In this document: positions 52,291 to 60,105 of the stretch, piece by piece
Numbering within the stretch: position 1 is the first letter of the stretch
Layout of the letters: each line of letters opens with the position of its first letter
Origin: CADEDV01 sp964412375
GTDB taxonomy: Bacteria > Bacteroidota > Bacteroidia > Chitinophagales > Chitinophagaceae
NCBI GenBank assembly: GCA_964412375.1
Contig: CAYPOD010000006.1
Coordinates: 62,001-126,000, forward strand
Length of the DNA stretch: 64,000 bases
Reading direction: 5' to 3'
Position numbers and translations under genes: made by a program
Notes under the pieces: generated by a model
The model's input: only the letters and a program-made list of their open reading frames with translations
Database searches by the model: none
Told to the model about the DNA's origin: nothing

Positions 52291-53052
52291 CTAATTTTCC
52301 TGTTTCCTGAACCACTCCTCCGTGAAAAGAGGATTTAGTTGATTATAAAAAGCGATCAGCAGTTTTGTTTTTTGTTTTACCCGTGGAAACCTGTCAACGA
52401 TAGTCCAGAATTCTTTCTCCGGGCAAAACAGGTTCTGGGCAATCGAGTTCACATCATTTTCCAGGCTAGAACGGGCATATTGCGCCACAAAACCTTTTAC
52501 TGACAACCCTGTGTCCAGCGACTGTGATGATTCATTGTTGCGGATAGCGCCTACGCCGTTTTCCTGGTCAGTATAAACAAAACCCGGGGCATTGGCAGCT
52601 TTCCAGGCTACCGTGTCAAAAAACCTGGCATATCCCCTGAGGAGGATGCTTGAAAATTCATGATGAAATACCTGCTCCAGGTACTTGTCGGTGTAGCCCA
52701 ATGAAATGCCATCGTTTGTCAAATAGACTGCCGTGTTAGAATTGGTGCCTCCGTAGCCTACATTAAAAAATTTCATGCTTTTGAGTACGTAAACAGCCTT
52801 GAGGTTGTATTCAAGCAGCTTATCGGGGTATTTTTTCAGTGCTTTGGCAACAATGGTCTTGGTTCTTGAAATTTCTGATGGATCGATCTGTTGTCCGGCT
52901 GCGCTGATAGGTGATGGCCGCCAGGAGGCAGGGAAAATTTCATCGCTGTAAGTGAAACTGATCTTTACCTGCCCGATCGTAGTGTCCTGTGCCCTTGCCA
53001 TTTTATTGACAACAGCAAGGGTCAAAAGGAAAATGATGGCCTTCCTCATCAT
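52291..53052 (-). CDS. Exported protein resembling a zinc metallopeptidase, second His missing
   Basis: A 253-residue protein with signal peptide (MARAQ end). EQVFHHEFSSILLRGYARFF resembles the HExxH helix of the putative zinc-binding metallopeptidases found near SusD-type systems in Bacteroidota, but the second His is Ser (HEFSS). A possible remaining ligand set cannot be defined. It may be inactive or use a different motif. It is immediately upstream of the small acetyltransferase (5 bp), so likely cotranscribed. Its start lies 53 bp from the trp promoter, reading the other way. Confidence 0.65.
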   Translation of the reverse strand: MMRKAIIFLLTLAVVNKMARAQDTTIGQVKISFTYSDEIFPASWRPSPISAAGQQIDPSEISRTKTIVAKALKKYPDKLLEYNLKAVYVLKSMKFFNVGYGGTNSNTAVYLTNDGISLGYTDKYLEQVFHHEFSSILLRGYARFFDTVAWKAANAPGFVYTDQENGVGAIRNNESSQSLDTGLSVKGFVAQYARSSLENDVNSIAQNLFCPEKEFWTIVDRFPRVKQKTKLLIAFYNQLNPLFTEEWFRKQEN

Positions 53053-53071
53053 GATATAAATGTAAAAAGAA

Positions 53072-53102
53072 TTTGCTTATATTGATTTTGCTTTTATATT
53101 TG
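53072..53102 (+). promoter_or_regulatory. trp operon promoter
   Basis: TTTG (53072-53075), a 19-bp spacer and TATATTTG (53095-53102) match both Bacteroidota promoter elements at the usual spacing. The ATG of the leader peptide begins only 8 bp after the -7 element, so the transcript should be leaderless or nearly so. Confidence 0.75.
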
Positions 53103-53109
53103 TTGTGCG

Positions 53110-53172
53110 ATGACAATTTTAAAAACAAATATTCAATGGTGGTGGCATACTGAATCTTCCGGGGTTTTGTAA
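53110..53172 (+). CDS. trpL: trp operon leader peptide
   Basis: A 20-codon open frame (ATG to TAA) with three consecutive Trp codons (TGG at 53137-53145) at residues 10-12; Trp is otherwise rare. It lies between the trp promoter and a terminator that precedes trpE. Its stop codon, TAA 53170-53172, sits where a ribosome would cover the antiterminator strand. It senses charged tRNA-Trp: stalling at the Trp codons would signal starvation. Too short to be found by length alone. Confidence is high because codon content, hairpins and gene order all agree. Confidence 0.9.
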   Translation: MTILKTNIQWWWHTESSGVL

Positions 53173-53211
53173 TGTCATTACTGTGTTTGTATAAACATAT
53201 TGAGACCCCGG
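53131..53211 (+). promoter_or_regulatory. trp leader pause hairpin and antiterminator
   Basis: ATTCA (53131-53135) pairs with TGAAT (53151-53155), with the Trp codons in the loop. CCGGGGT (53159-53165, in the last codons of the leader) pairs with ACCCCGG (53205-53211), the left arm of the terminator. A ribosome stalled at the Trp codons leaves 53159 onward free, so the antiterminator forms; a ribosome at the stop codon masks it, so the terminator forms. Confidence 0.75.
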
Positions 53212-53232
53212 CAAATTTGCCGGGGTTTTTTT
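53205..53232 (+). terminator. trp attenuator terminator
   Basis: A perfect inverted repeat of two 11-bp arms (53205-53215 with 53216-53226), whose central AAATTT would open as the loop, followed by seven T residues and ending 43 bp before trpE. It is a premature terminator in the operon leader. Confidence 0.92.
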
Positions 53233-53275
53233 AATGCTATGCAGGGGAAGAAAGCAAAAACGTTAGAAAATTACT

Positions 53276-54697
53276 ATGAGGAAAGTTGAGATACAAACGG
53301 AATGTAAAAGGATGCTGGCCGATGTGTATACACCGGTAGGTATCTACCTGCGGCTGCGGGATCGTTTCCGGGATACGATATTATTGGAAAGCACCGATCA
53401 TCATGCGGCTGAAAACAGCTGGTCGTTCATTTGCGTGAATGCGATAGGTGGTATGGAAATCACTTCGGCAGAAAGCATTGAGTTCAAACTTCCCGGGCAA
53501 AAGCCGGAGAAGATGAATATACCGGATGCGGCTGCTGTGCCCGGGCAGCTCTGGAATTTCATGCAACGCTTTGCCATAAAAAAAGGAGAACAGAAAGAAG
53601 AAAAATTTGCACAGGGATTATTTGGTTATACAACATATGATGCTGTGCAGTTTTTTGAAGACATAAAACTAAATACCTCTGCAAAAGGGATGGATTTACC
53701 GGGCATACCCCTGATGCGGTATCGTCTTTACCAATACGTTATTGCCTTTAATCATTTCAAAGACGAGTTGTTTATCTGTGAAAACAAGATGGCGGGTATC
53801 GAAAGTGAACTGCCCCTGCTGGAATCATTAATCCGAAGCAAGGATGTGCCGGTTTATCCTTTTGCAGCAAAAGGCGCAGAGTCTTCCAACATGACCGATG
53901 AAGCGTATAAAGAAATGGTGAAAAAGGGCATAGCCGGATGTCACCGCGGTGATGTGTTCCAGATCGTACTGAGCCGTCGTTTTCAGCAATCCTTCACCGG
54001 CGACGAGTTTAATGTTTACAGAGCTTTGCGGAGTGTGAACCCCTCCCCTTACCTGTTCTTTTTTGATTACGGCGATTATAAACTGATGGGTTCTTCTCCG
54101 GAAGCACAACTTGTAATCAGCAACGGTAAAGCCGTGGTACACCCCATTGCCGGCACATTCAAACGCACCGGTGATGATGAGATTGACAAACAGGAAACTG
54201 AGAGACTGCTGCATGATGCCAAAGAAAATGCAGAACATGTGATGCTGGTGGACCTGGCCAGGAATGACCTTAGCCGTCTGTGTGAAAATGTTTCGGTGAT
54301 CCATTACAAGCAGGTGCAATATTATTCGCATGTCATTCACCTGGTGAGTGAGGTGATGGGGAATGTGAAAGATGGATCCAACCCATTTGAACTGCTGGCC
54401 AAAACATTTCCTGCCGGCACACTGAGCGGTGCACCCAAGATCAAAGCGATGGAACTGATCAGCCAATTTGAACCAACGGCGAGAAGTTACTACGGCGGCG
54501 CTATCGGCTTTATGGGTTTTGACGGCAGTTGCAATCATGCCATTATGATCCGCACTTTCCTGAGCCGGAACAATACACTCACCTGCCAGGCCGGCGCCGG
54601 CGTGGTAGCGGCTTCGGTCCCGGAAAATGAATTAAAGGAAGTGAACAATAAACTGGGTGCATTGAAAAAAGCTATTGAATTAGCAGCAACGATTTAG
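53276..54697 (+). CDS. trpE: Anthranilate synthase component I
   Basis: A 473-residue enzyme converting chorismate to anthranilate with TrpG. The feedback-binding motif LLESTD (residues 39-44) and the catalytic chorismate-binding motifs (QIVLSRRF, SPEAQLVI, PIAGTFKRTGDDEIDKQE, LVDLARNDLSRLCE, AGTLSGAPKIKAMELI, RSYYGGAIGF) are all present. First structural gene of the seven-gene trp operon. Preceded by the attenuator, so its expression should depend on Trp supply. It is 1 bp from trpG. Confidence 0.97.
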   Translation: MRKVEIQTECKRMLADVYTPVGIYLRLRDRFRDTILLESTDHHAAENSWSFICVNAIGGMEITSAESIEFKLPGQKPEKMNIPDAAAVPGQLWNFMQRFAIKKGEQKEEKFAQGLFGYTTYDAVQFFEDIKLNTSAKGMDLPGIPLMRYRLYQYVIAFNHFKDELFICENKMAGIESELPLLESLIRSKDVPVYPFAAKGAESSNMTDEAYKEMVKKGIAGCHRGDVFQIVLSRRFQQSFTGDEFNVYRALRSVNPSPYLFFFDYGDYKLMGSSPEAQLVISNGKAVVHPIAGTFKRTGDDEIDKQETERLLHDAKENAEHVMLVDLARNDLSRLCENVSVIHYKQVQYYSHVIHLVSEVMGNVKDGSNPFELLAKTFPAGTLSGAPKIKAMELISQFEPTARSYYGGAIGFMGFDGSCNHAIMIRTFLSRNNTLTCQAGAGVVAASVPENELKEVNNKLGALKKAIELAATI

Positions 54698-54698
54698 T

Positions 54699-55316
54699 AT
54701 GAAGATTTTAGTTTTTGATAATTATGATTCTTTCACTTACAATCTTGTCCACCTGGTGGAGAAGATCACTCATACCAAAGTGGATGTGTATCGCAATGAC
54801 CAGGTCGCATTGGAAAAAGTGAAAGACTATGACAAGATCATTTTATCACCCGGTCCGGGCATTCCCGAAGAAGCGGGTTTGCTGTTGCCGCTGATAAAAG
54901 AATATGCTTCGTCAAAATCCATTCTCGGTGTTTGTCTTGGTCACCAGGCCATTGGTGAGGCCTTTGGCGGAAAGCTGGTGAACCTGAGTACGGTGTTTCA
55001 TGGAGTGGCTACGCCGGTGAGAATTGGCAATGGGGAATTGGTAACAGGCAATAATGAAAATTCACCATTCACAATTCACCATTCACGAAAAGGACTATTC
55101 AACAATCTTGAAAACACTATAGAAGTAGGGAGATACCACAGCTGGATCGTTTCGGATGAAAATTTTCCTGAAGAACTGGAAGTGACGGCAAGAGATGAGA
55201 ATGGATATATCATGGCTTTGCAGCATAAGCAATATGATGTACAGGGTGTACAGTTTCACCCGGAGAGTGTGCTGACGCCGGACGGAGAAACAATTTTAAG
55301 AAACTGGTTGAAATAA
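54699..55316 (+). CDS. trpG: Anthranilate synthase component II (glutamine amidotransferase)
   Basis: A 205-residue class I amidotransferase supplying ammonia to TrpE. Motifs: FDNYDSFTYNLVHLVE, LSPGPGIPEEAG, the nucleophile Cys in GVCLGHQAIGEAFGG, and the His/Glu pair in QFHPESVLTPDG. Between TPVRI and LFNNLEN it carries 21 extra residues (ENSPFTIHHS is inside) that relatives lack. They are encoded by nine 7-bp repeats (55026-55088), which keep the frame because 63 is divisible by 3. The insert is in a surface loop and probably tolerated. Confidence 0.96.
   Translation: MKILVFDNYDSFTYNLVHLVEKITHTKVDVYRNDQVALEKVKDYDKIILSPGPGIPEEAGLLLPLIKEYASSKSILGVCLGHQAIGEAFGGKLVNLSTVFHGVATPVRIGNGELVTGNNENSPFTIHHSRKGLFNNLENTIEVGRYHSWIVSDENFPEELEVTARDENGYIMALQHKQYDVQGVQFHPESVLTPDGETILRNWLK
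55026..55088 (+). repeat. Heptamer tandem block inside trpG (63 bp, 21 codons)
   Basis: Nine consecutive 7-bp units: GGCAATG, GGGAATT, GGTAACA, GGCAATA, ATGAAAA, TTCACCA, TTCACAA, TTCACCA, TTCACGA. The last four are phase variants of the ACCATTC array at 8554. Confidence 0.85.
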
Positions 55317-55378
55317 AACCGCAGGGACACTGAGATAAAATTTGATACTGTTCCCCTGTGAGTAAGTCGCAAAAGATT

Positions 55379-56371
55379 ATGAAAAAGATTCTGCAATATT
55401 TATTTGAACACAAGACTCTTTCAAGGGTGCAGGCCAAAGAGGTGCTGGTCAATATCGGCAAGGGAATGTATAACGAACATGAGGTGACCGCATTTATGAC
55501 CGTTTACCTGATGCGCAGTATAACTATTGAGGAATTGCAGGGTTTCAGGGATGCGTTGCTGGAATTGTGTGTGCCGGTTAATCTTAACGGGCATTCCACT
55601 ATTGACATTGTTGGCACGGGTGGTGATGGCAAGAACACATTCAACATTTCCACGCTGAGTTGTTTTATTGTGGCCGGCACAGGGCAAAAAGTGGCAAAGC
55701 ATGGTAACTATGGCGCATCATCCGTAAGCGGTGCATCCAATGTGATGGAGCAGTTAGGCTATAAATTTAAAAATGGCAATGATAAACTGAAACGGGAAGT
55801 GGAAGAAACAGGCATCTGTTTTTTACATGCGCCGTTGTTTCATCCGGCACTGAAAGTGGTGGGACCTATCAGGAAGAACCTTGCCATGCGTACCTTCTTC
55901 AATATGCTCGGCCCGATGGTGAACCCGGCCAATCCTTCTTTTCAACTAGTGGGAGTATTCAGCCTGGAAATGGCAAGAATTTATAATTACCTGTTGCAGC
56001 AAACTAGCAAGGCATTCACCATCATCCATAGCCTGGATGGCTATGATGAAATATCACTGACCAACGATACCAAAGTGATCACTCATGAAGGAGAAAAGAT
56101 TATGACGCCAGAACAACTTGGTAAAAGAACGGTGGAGCCGCAGGATATTTATGGTGGCAACAGTGTGGAAGAGTCTGCAAAAATATTTGCCCGGATATTG
56201 AAAGGTGAAGGAAGCTGGGCACAAAATGCCGTCGTGCTGGCCAATGCAGCTATGGCCCTGCATTGCACAGGCACCTACAAAACTTATGATGATGCTTTCA
56301 GGTCAGCCGTTGAAAGCCTGGAAAGCGGGAGAGCAAATGCAGCATTACAAAAACTGATAGCACTCCAATAA
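55379..56371 (+). CDS. trpD: Anthranilate phosphoribosyltransferase
   Basis: A 330-residue enzyme transferring phosphoribosyl from PRPP to anthranilate. Motifs: VGTGGDGKNTFNISTLSCFIVAG (PRPP site), KHGNYGASSVSGASNVMEQLG, FFNMLGPMVNPANP and NDTKVITHEG. An in-frame GTG at 55358 exists. I prefer ATG 55379 because the family starts MKKILQYLFEH and the gap to trpG (62 bp) fits. Third trp gene. Confidence 0.96.
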   Translation: MKKILQYLFEHKTLSRVQAKEVLVNIGKGMYNEHEVTAFMTVYLMRSITIEELQGFRDALLELCVPVNLNGHSTIDIVGTGGDGKNTFNISTLSCFIVAGTGQKVAKHGNYGASSVSGASNVMEQLGYKFKNGNDKLKREVEETGICFLHAPLFHPALKVVGPIRKNLAMRTFFNMLGPMVNPANPSFQLVGVFSLEMARIYNYLLQQTSKAFTIIHSLDGYDEISLTNDTKVITHEGEKIMTPEQLGKRTVEPQDIYGGNSVEESAKIFARILKGEGSWAQNAVVLANAAMALHCTGTYKTYDDAFRSAVESLESGRANAALQKLIALQ

Positions 56372-56381
56372 TTTTTGAATA

Positions 56382-57176
56382 ATGGATATTTTAGAAACAA
56401 TAGTAGCAGCTAAAAGAAAAGAGATCGAAAAGTTCAAACCATTGAGTAGTATTGAACGGTTTGAACGGGATGGTTTTTTCTGGCAGGTCAGCAACCGGTC
56501 TTTGAAACAGGCTTTACTGGCTGATGGAAGTACCGGTATCATTGCAGAATTTAAAAGAAAAAGTCCGAGCAAGGGATGGTTCAAAACAAAGGAGCTGGAA
56601 GTGGAACCGGTGGTGAGGGCTTATAATGATCTGGGCGCAGCTGGCATTTCTGTACTGACGGATGATGAGTTCTTTGGCGGCGACCTTGACGACCTGATAC
56701 AAACCAAAGTGGTCACTGACATCCCGGTGCTGCGAAAAGATTTTATCATTGACCGCTGGCAGATAGCAGAGGCAAAAGCTTTTGGCGCTGATGTAATATT
56801 ATTGATCGCTGCCTGTTTATCACCCGGAGAAGTGAAAGAACTTGCCGTATATGCAAAAAGTATAAATCTTGAAGTTTTGCTCGAAATACATAACGAAGAA
56901 GAACTGGAACATATCTGTGATGAAGTGGACATGGTCGGCGTGAACAACCGCAATTTGAAAACATTTGAAGTAAGCATAGAAACATCGCTGGAGCTTATCA
57001 ACAAACTGCCAACAGGCAAGCCTGCTGTGGCGGAGAGCGGCATCAGCGATGTGCAAACTATTTTAACTTTAAGAAATGCCGGCTTCAAAGGTTTCCTGAT
57101 AGGAGAAAATTTCATGAAGATGGAATTCCCGGGACTGGCTTTTGAACAATTTGTGATAGAACTGCGGTCAAAATAA
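56382..57176 (+). CDS. trpC: Indole-3-glycerol phosphate synthase
   Basis: A 264-residue TIM barrel closing the indole ring. Motifs: IAEFKRKSPSKGWF (catalytic Lys), VLTDDEFFGGDLDDL, LRKDFIID and AVAESGISDVQTI. A separate gene from trpF, as usual in Bacteroidota. Starts 10 bp after trpD. Confidence 0.96.
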   Translation: MDILETIVAAKRKEIEKFKPLSSIERFERDGFFWQVSNRSLKQALLADGSTGIIAEFKRKSPSKGWFKTKELEVEPVVRAYNDLGAAGISVLTDDEFFGGDLDDLIQTKVVTDIPVLRKDFIIDRWQIAEAKAFGADVILLIAACLSPGEVKELAVYAKSINLEVLLEIHNEEELEHICDEVDMVGVNNRNLKTFEVSIETSLELINKLPTGKPAVAESGISDVQTILTLRNAGFKGFLIGENFMKMEFPGLAFEQFVIELRSK

Positions 57177-57257
57177 ATTACGACCCATGATCATGAACGA
57201 TTGCTTTTGCTTATTGATTAACCCGCCTGTCAGCAACAGGCTTAACAGCAAAGGCGC

Positions 57258-57896
57258 ATGAAAATTAAAGTTTGTGGTATGACATTGCCCGAGCAGGTGA
57301 ATGCACTTGATGAAATGGGTGTTGACCTGGCCGGTTTTATTTTCTATGAGAAATCGCCGCGGTTTGTGAAAAAGAAGATCAGCCCGGCGGTGATGAAAAA
57401 AACAGGTGGCCGCATTGCCAAAGTAGGTGTGTTTGTGAATATGGGATTTGATGAGCTAATGAAGACAGTAGAAGAATACCGGCTGGACATGGTGCAGTTG
57501 CACGGCGATGAATCGGAACGGTTTTGTGAAAAAGTAGCCAATTATGTGTCGGTCATCAAAGCATTTCGTTTGAGTGATAATGACCCAATCGAATGGATGC
57601 TGCGGCCCTATGAAGAGGGATGTGATATGTATATGTTCGATACGCTGGGGGCTGGTTATGGCGGCACTGGTAAAAAGTTTGACTGGAATTTGCTGAAAGG
57701 AACCAATATTGACAAACTGTTTATTCTCAGCGGCGGTATTGAGCCGGGTGATGAGGAAAAGATCAAAGCATTTGCAGCACAACCTGAAGCCAGGAAATTA
57801 TTTGCCGTTGACATCAACAGCAAATTTGAAGTGAGTGCCGGGGTGAAGCATATGGAGAAGGTGAAGGAGTTTGTGAAAAAAATAAAAGAAGTATGA
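57258..57896 (+). CDS. trpF: Phosphoribosylanthranilate isomerase
   Basis: A 212-residue TIM barrel catalysing the Amadori rearrangement before TrpC. The catalytic Cys in IKVCGMT and Asp in FDTLGAGYGGTGKKFDW are present, with QLHGDESERFCEKV in between. Starts 81 bp after trpC and overlaps trpB by 4 bp (ATGA). Confidence 0.95.
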   Translation: MKIKVCGMTLPEQVNALDEMGVDLAGFIFYEKSPRFVKKKISPAVMKKTGGRIAKVGVFVNMGFDELMKTVEEYRLDMVQLHGDESERFCEKVANYVSVIKAFRLSDNDPIEWMLRPYEEGCDMYMFDTLGAGYGGTGKKFDWNLLKGTNIDKLFILSGGIEPGDEEKIKAFAAQPEARKLFAVDINSKFEVSAGVKHMEKVKEFVKKIKEV

Positions 57897-59077
57897 CCAC
57901 ATCTTATACATTTCCCGACATAAGAGGCTACTACGGTTCTTTCGGCGGAGCCTATATTCCTGAAATGTTGTTCAGGAACGTGGAAGAACTGCGTACGAAA
58001 TACCTGGAGATCATCCGGGAGGAAAACTTTCAAAAAGAGTTTCAGCAATTGCTGAAGGATTATGTGGGCAGGCCTACTCCATTATACCTGGCTGAACGGT
58101 TGAGCGGGAAGTACGGGGCAACCATTTATTTGAAACGGGAAGACCTCTGCCATACCGGCGCACATAAGATCAACAATACCATCGGGCAGATTTTAGTAGC
58201 AAAACGGTTAGGGAAGAAAAGGATCATTGCAGAAACCGGAGCCGGGCAGCATGGTGTGGCTACTGCAACGGTGTGTGCATTGAAAGGTATGGAGTGCATT
58301 GTTTATATGGGAGAAAAAGATATTGAGCGGCAGGCCCCCAATGTGGCAAGAATGAAAATGCTGGGAGCAACGGTTATTCCCGCCACCTCCGGCAGCAAGA
58401 CTTTGAAAGATGCAACCAATGAAGCGATCCGTGACTGGATCAATAACCCGCATGATACGCATTATATCATTGGTTCGGTTGTGGGACCTCACCCCTATCC
58501 CGATATGGTAGCGAGGTTCCAAAGTGTGATCAGCGAAGAGATCCGGAAACAGTTGCTGGAGAAAACCAGTAAAGCCTTGCCCGATTATGTCATCGCCTGT
58601 GTAGGCGGTGGCAGCAATGCAGCCGGTGCATTTTATCATTTTTTGGATGAGCCTTCCGTGCAACTCATCGCCGTGGAAGCAGCCGGTCATGGTGTGAACA
58701 GCGGTATGAGTGCAGCCACGACACAATTGGGTAAACCCGGCATTTTGCATGGCAGTAAAAGTTTACTGATGCAAACAGCAGATGGACAGGTGGTGGAACC
58801 GCACAGTATTTCAGCCGGCCTGGATTATCCCGGCATCGGGCCATTGCATGCACACTTGTTTGAAAGCGGGAGAGCAAAATTTCTCAGCGCCACCGATGAA
58901 AATGCGCTGGCGGCTGCATTTGAACTGGCAAAACTGGAAGGAATCATTCCCGCATTAGAGTCAGCCCATGGATTACATGCATTGAAGATGATCAACTTCA
59001 ACAAGAACAGCATTGTTGTTATATGTCTGAGTGGAAGGGGGGATAAGGATTTGGACACTTATATGAAGCATTTATAA
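57893..59077 (+). CDS. trpB: Tryptophan synthase beta subunit
   Basis: A 394-residue PLP enzyme joining indole to serine. Motifs: YGSFGGAYIPEML, LCHTGAHKINNTIGQILVAKRLG (PLP lysine), GAGQHGVATATVCALKG, CVGGGSNAAGAFYHFL and the C-terminal ALESAHGL. Short TrpB1 form that works with TrpA. Coupled to trpF. Confidence 0.97.
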   Translation: MTTSYTFPDIRGYYGSFGGAYIPEMLFRNVEELRTKYLEIIREENFQKEFQQLLKDYVGRPTPLYLAERLSGKYGATIYLKREDLCHTGAHKINNTIGQILVAKRLGKKRIIAETGAGQHGVATATVCALKGMECIVYMGEKDIERQAPNVARMKMLGATVIPATSGSKTLKDATNEAIRDWINNPHDTHYIIGSVVGPHPYPDMVARFQSVISEEIRKQLLEKTSKALPDYVIACVGGGSNAAGAFYHFLDEPSVQLIAVEAAGHGVNSGMSAATTQLGKPGILHGSKSLLMQTADGQVVEPHSISAGLDYPGIGPLHAHLFESGRAKFLSATDENALAAAFELAKLEGIIPALESAHGLHALKMINFNKNSIVVICLSGRGDKDLDTYMKHL

Positions 59078-59189
59078 ACATCAATTGACCGGTATACAAT
59101 CTCGCCGGTTTTCAGTTTCTATAGAAAAGAAAGCAAAATCATAAATACAGCCACAATTACATAAAACAAGAAACAACTGTGATGAACAC

Positions 59190-59963
59190 ATGAGCCGGTT
59201 AAAAGAAATTTTTACAATTAAGAGAAAGAATGTCCTGAACATCTACTGCACCGCAGGATACCCGCAACTGAATTCAACACTTGAAGTGATGAAAGCCTTG
59301 CAGGATAACGGAGCCGATATAATCGAGCTGGGCATGCCCTACAGCGATCCGCTGGCCGATGGCCCGGTGATTCAGCAAAGCAGCGCTATTGCCCTGGCCA
59401 ACGGGATGACCATTGTGAAACTGTTTGAACAGCTAAAAGATTTTCGCAACGACATTCATGTGCCGGTTATTTTAATGGGTTATATGAACCCGGTGCTGCA
59501 ATACGGTTTTGAAAAATTCTGCGCCGATGCCGCGTCGGTTGGAATTGATGGATTGATTTTACCTGACTTGCCTGAGTTTGAATTTGAAACCATGTATGGC
59601 GCCATTATTAAAAAATATGGTCTGGATTTTATTTTCCTGTTGACACCTGAAACATCCGATGAAAGAGTGAAAAAATTAGACAACCTCAGTAGTGGTTTTT
59701 TATATGCCGTGTCTTCTTCCTCCACTACCGGGACCCTGTCAAAAAACAATAATTCCATCAGCAGCTACCTGCAGCGACTACAGTCCATGCAACTTAAGAA
59801 TCCCTTGCTGGTTGGGTTTGGCATCAAAGACAAACAAAGTTTTGAAACCGCCTGTCTTCATGCGCAGGGCGCCATTATCGGTAGCGCCTATATCAAAGCC
59901 ATCGGGACTGCAAAAGATCTAAATCATGCAACCCAAACCTTCCTTTCCGGCATCCTTGGCTGA
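59190..59963 (+). CDS. trpA: Tryptophan synthase alpha subunit
   Basis: A 257-residue TIM barrel cleaving indole-3-glycerol phosphate. The catalytic Glu and Asp are in DIIELGMPYSDPLADGPVIQQSS. LILPDLPEFEFETM and LLVGFGIKDKQSFET follow. Last gene of the operon. A 112-bp gap to trpB holds only a weak short hairpin. Confidence 0.96.
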   Translation: MSRLKEIFTIKRKNVLNIYCTAGYPQLNSTLEVMKALQDNGADIIELGMPYSDPLADGPVIQQSSAIALANGMTIVKLFEQLKDFRNDIHVPVILMGYMNPVLQYGFEKFCADAASVGIDGLILPDLPEFEFETMYGAIIKKYGLDFIFLLTPETSDERVKKLDNLSSGFLYAVSSSSTTGTLSKNNNSISSYLQRLQSMQLKNPLLVGFGIKDKQSFETACLHAQGAIIGSAYIKAIGTAKDLNHATQTFLSGILG

Positions 59964-60043
59964 AAATGGCCGGTCTTGTGACAATTAACCTGGTTTTTAA
60001 CCGTTTAAATGTTCTTAAAACCCTGTTTTCCGGTCATTCCCGG

Positions 60044-60074
60044 TTGCAACAACAGCGGCATTTGTATAAATTTG
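60044..60074 (+). promoter_or_regulatory. Promoter of the TlpA-like gene
   Basis: TTG at 60044-60046, 20-bp spacer and TAAATTTG (exact TAnnTTTG) at 60067-60074, 31 bp before the ATG. Confidence 0.65.
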
Positions 60075-60105
60075 CAGCCGTTGACCTAGTTATAAACGAT
60101 AACTC

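Noticed and set aside
53110..53232. TRAP- or T-box-type control of the trp operon
   Set aside because: No series of GAG/TAG triplets and no T-box consensus; the Trp-codon leader explains the arrangement.
53828..54538. A 236-codon minus-strand frame opposite trpE
   Set aside because: Antisense to the core of trpE, with no protein-like features.
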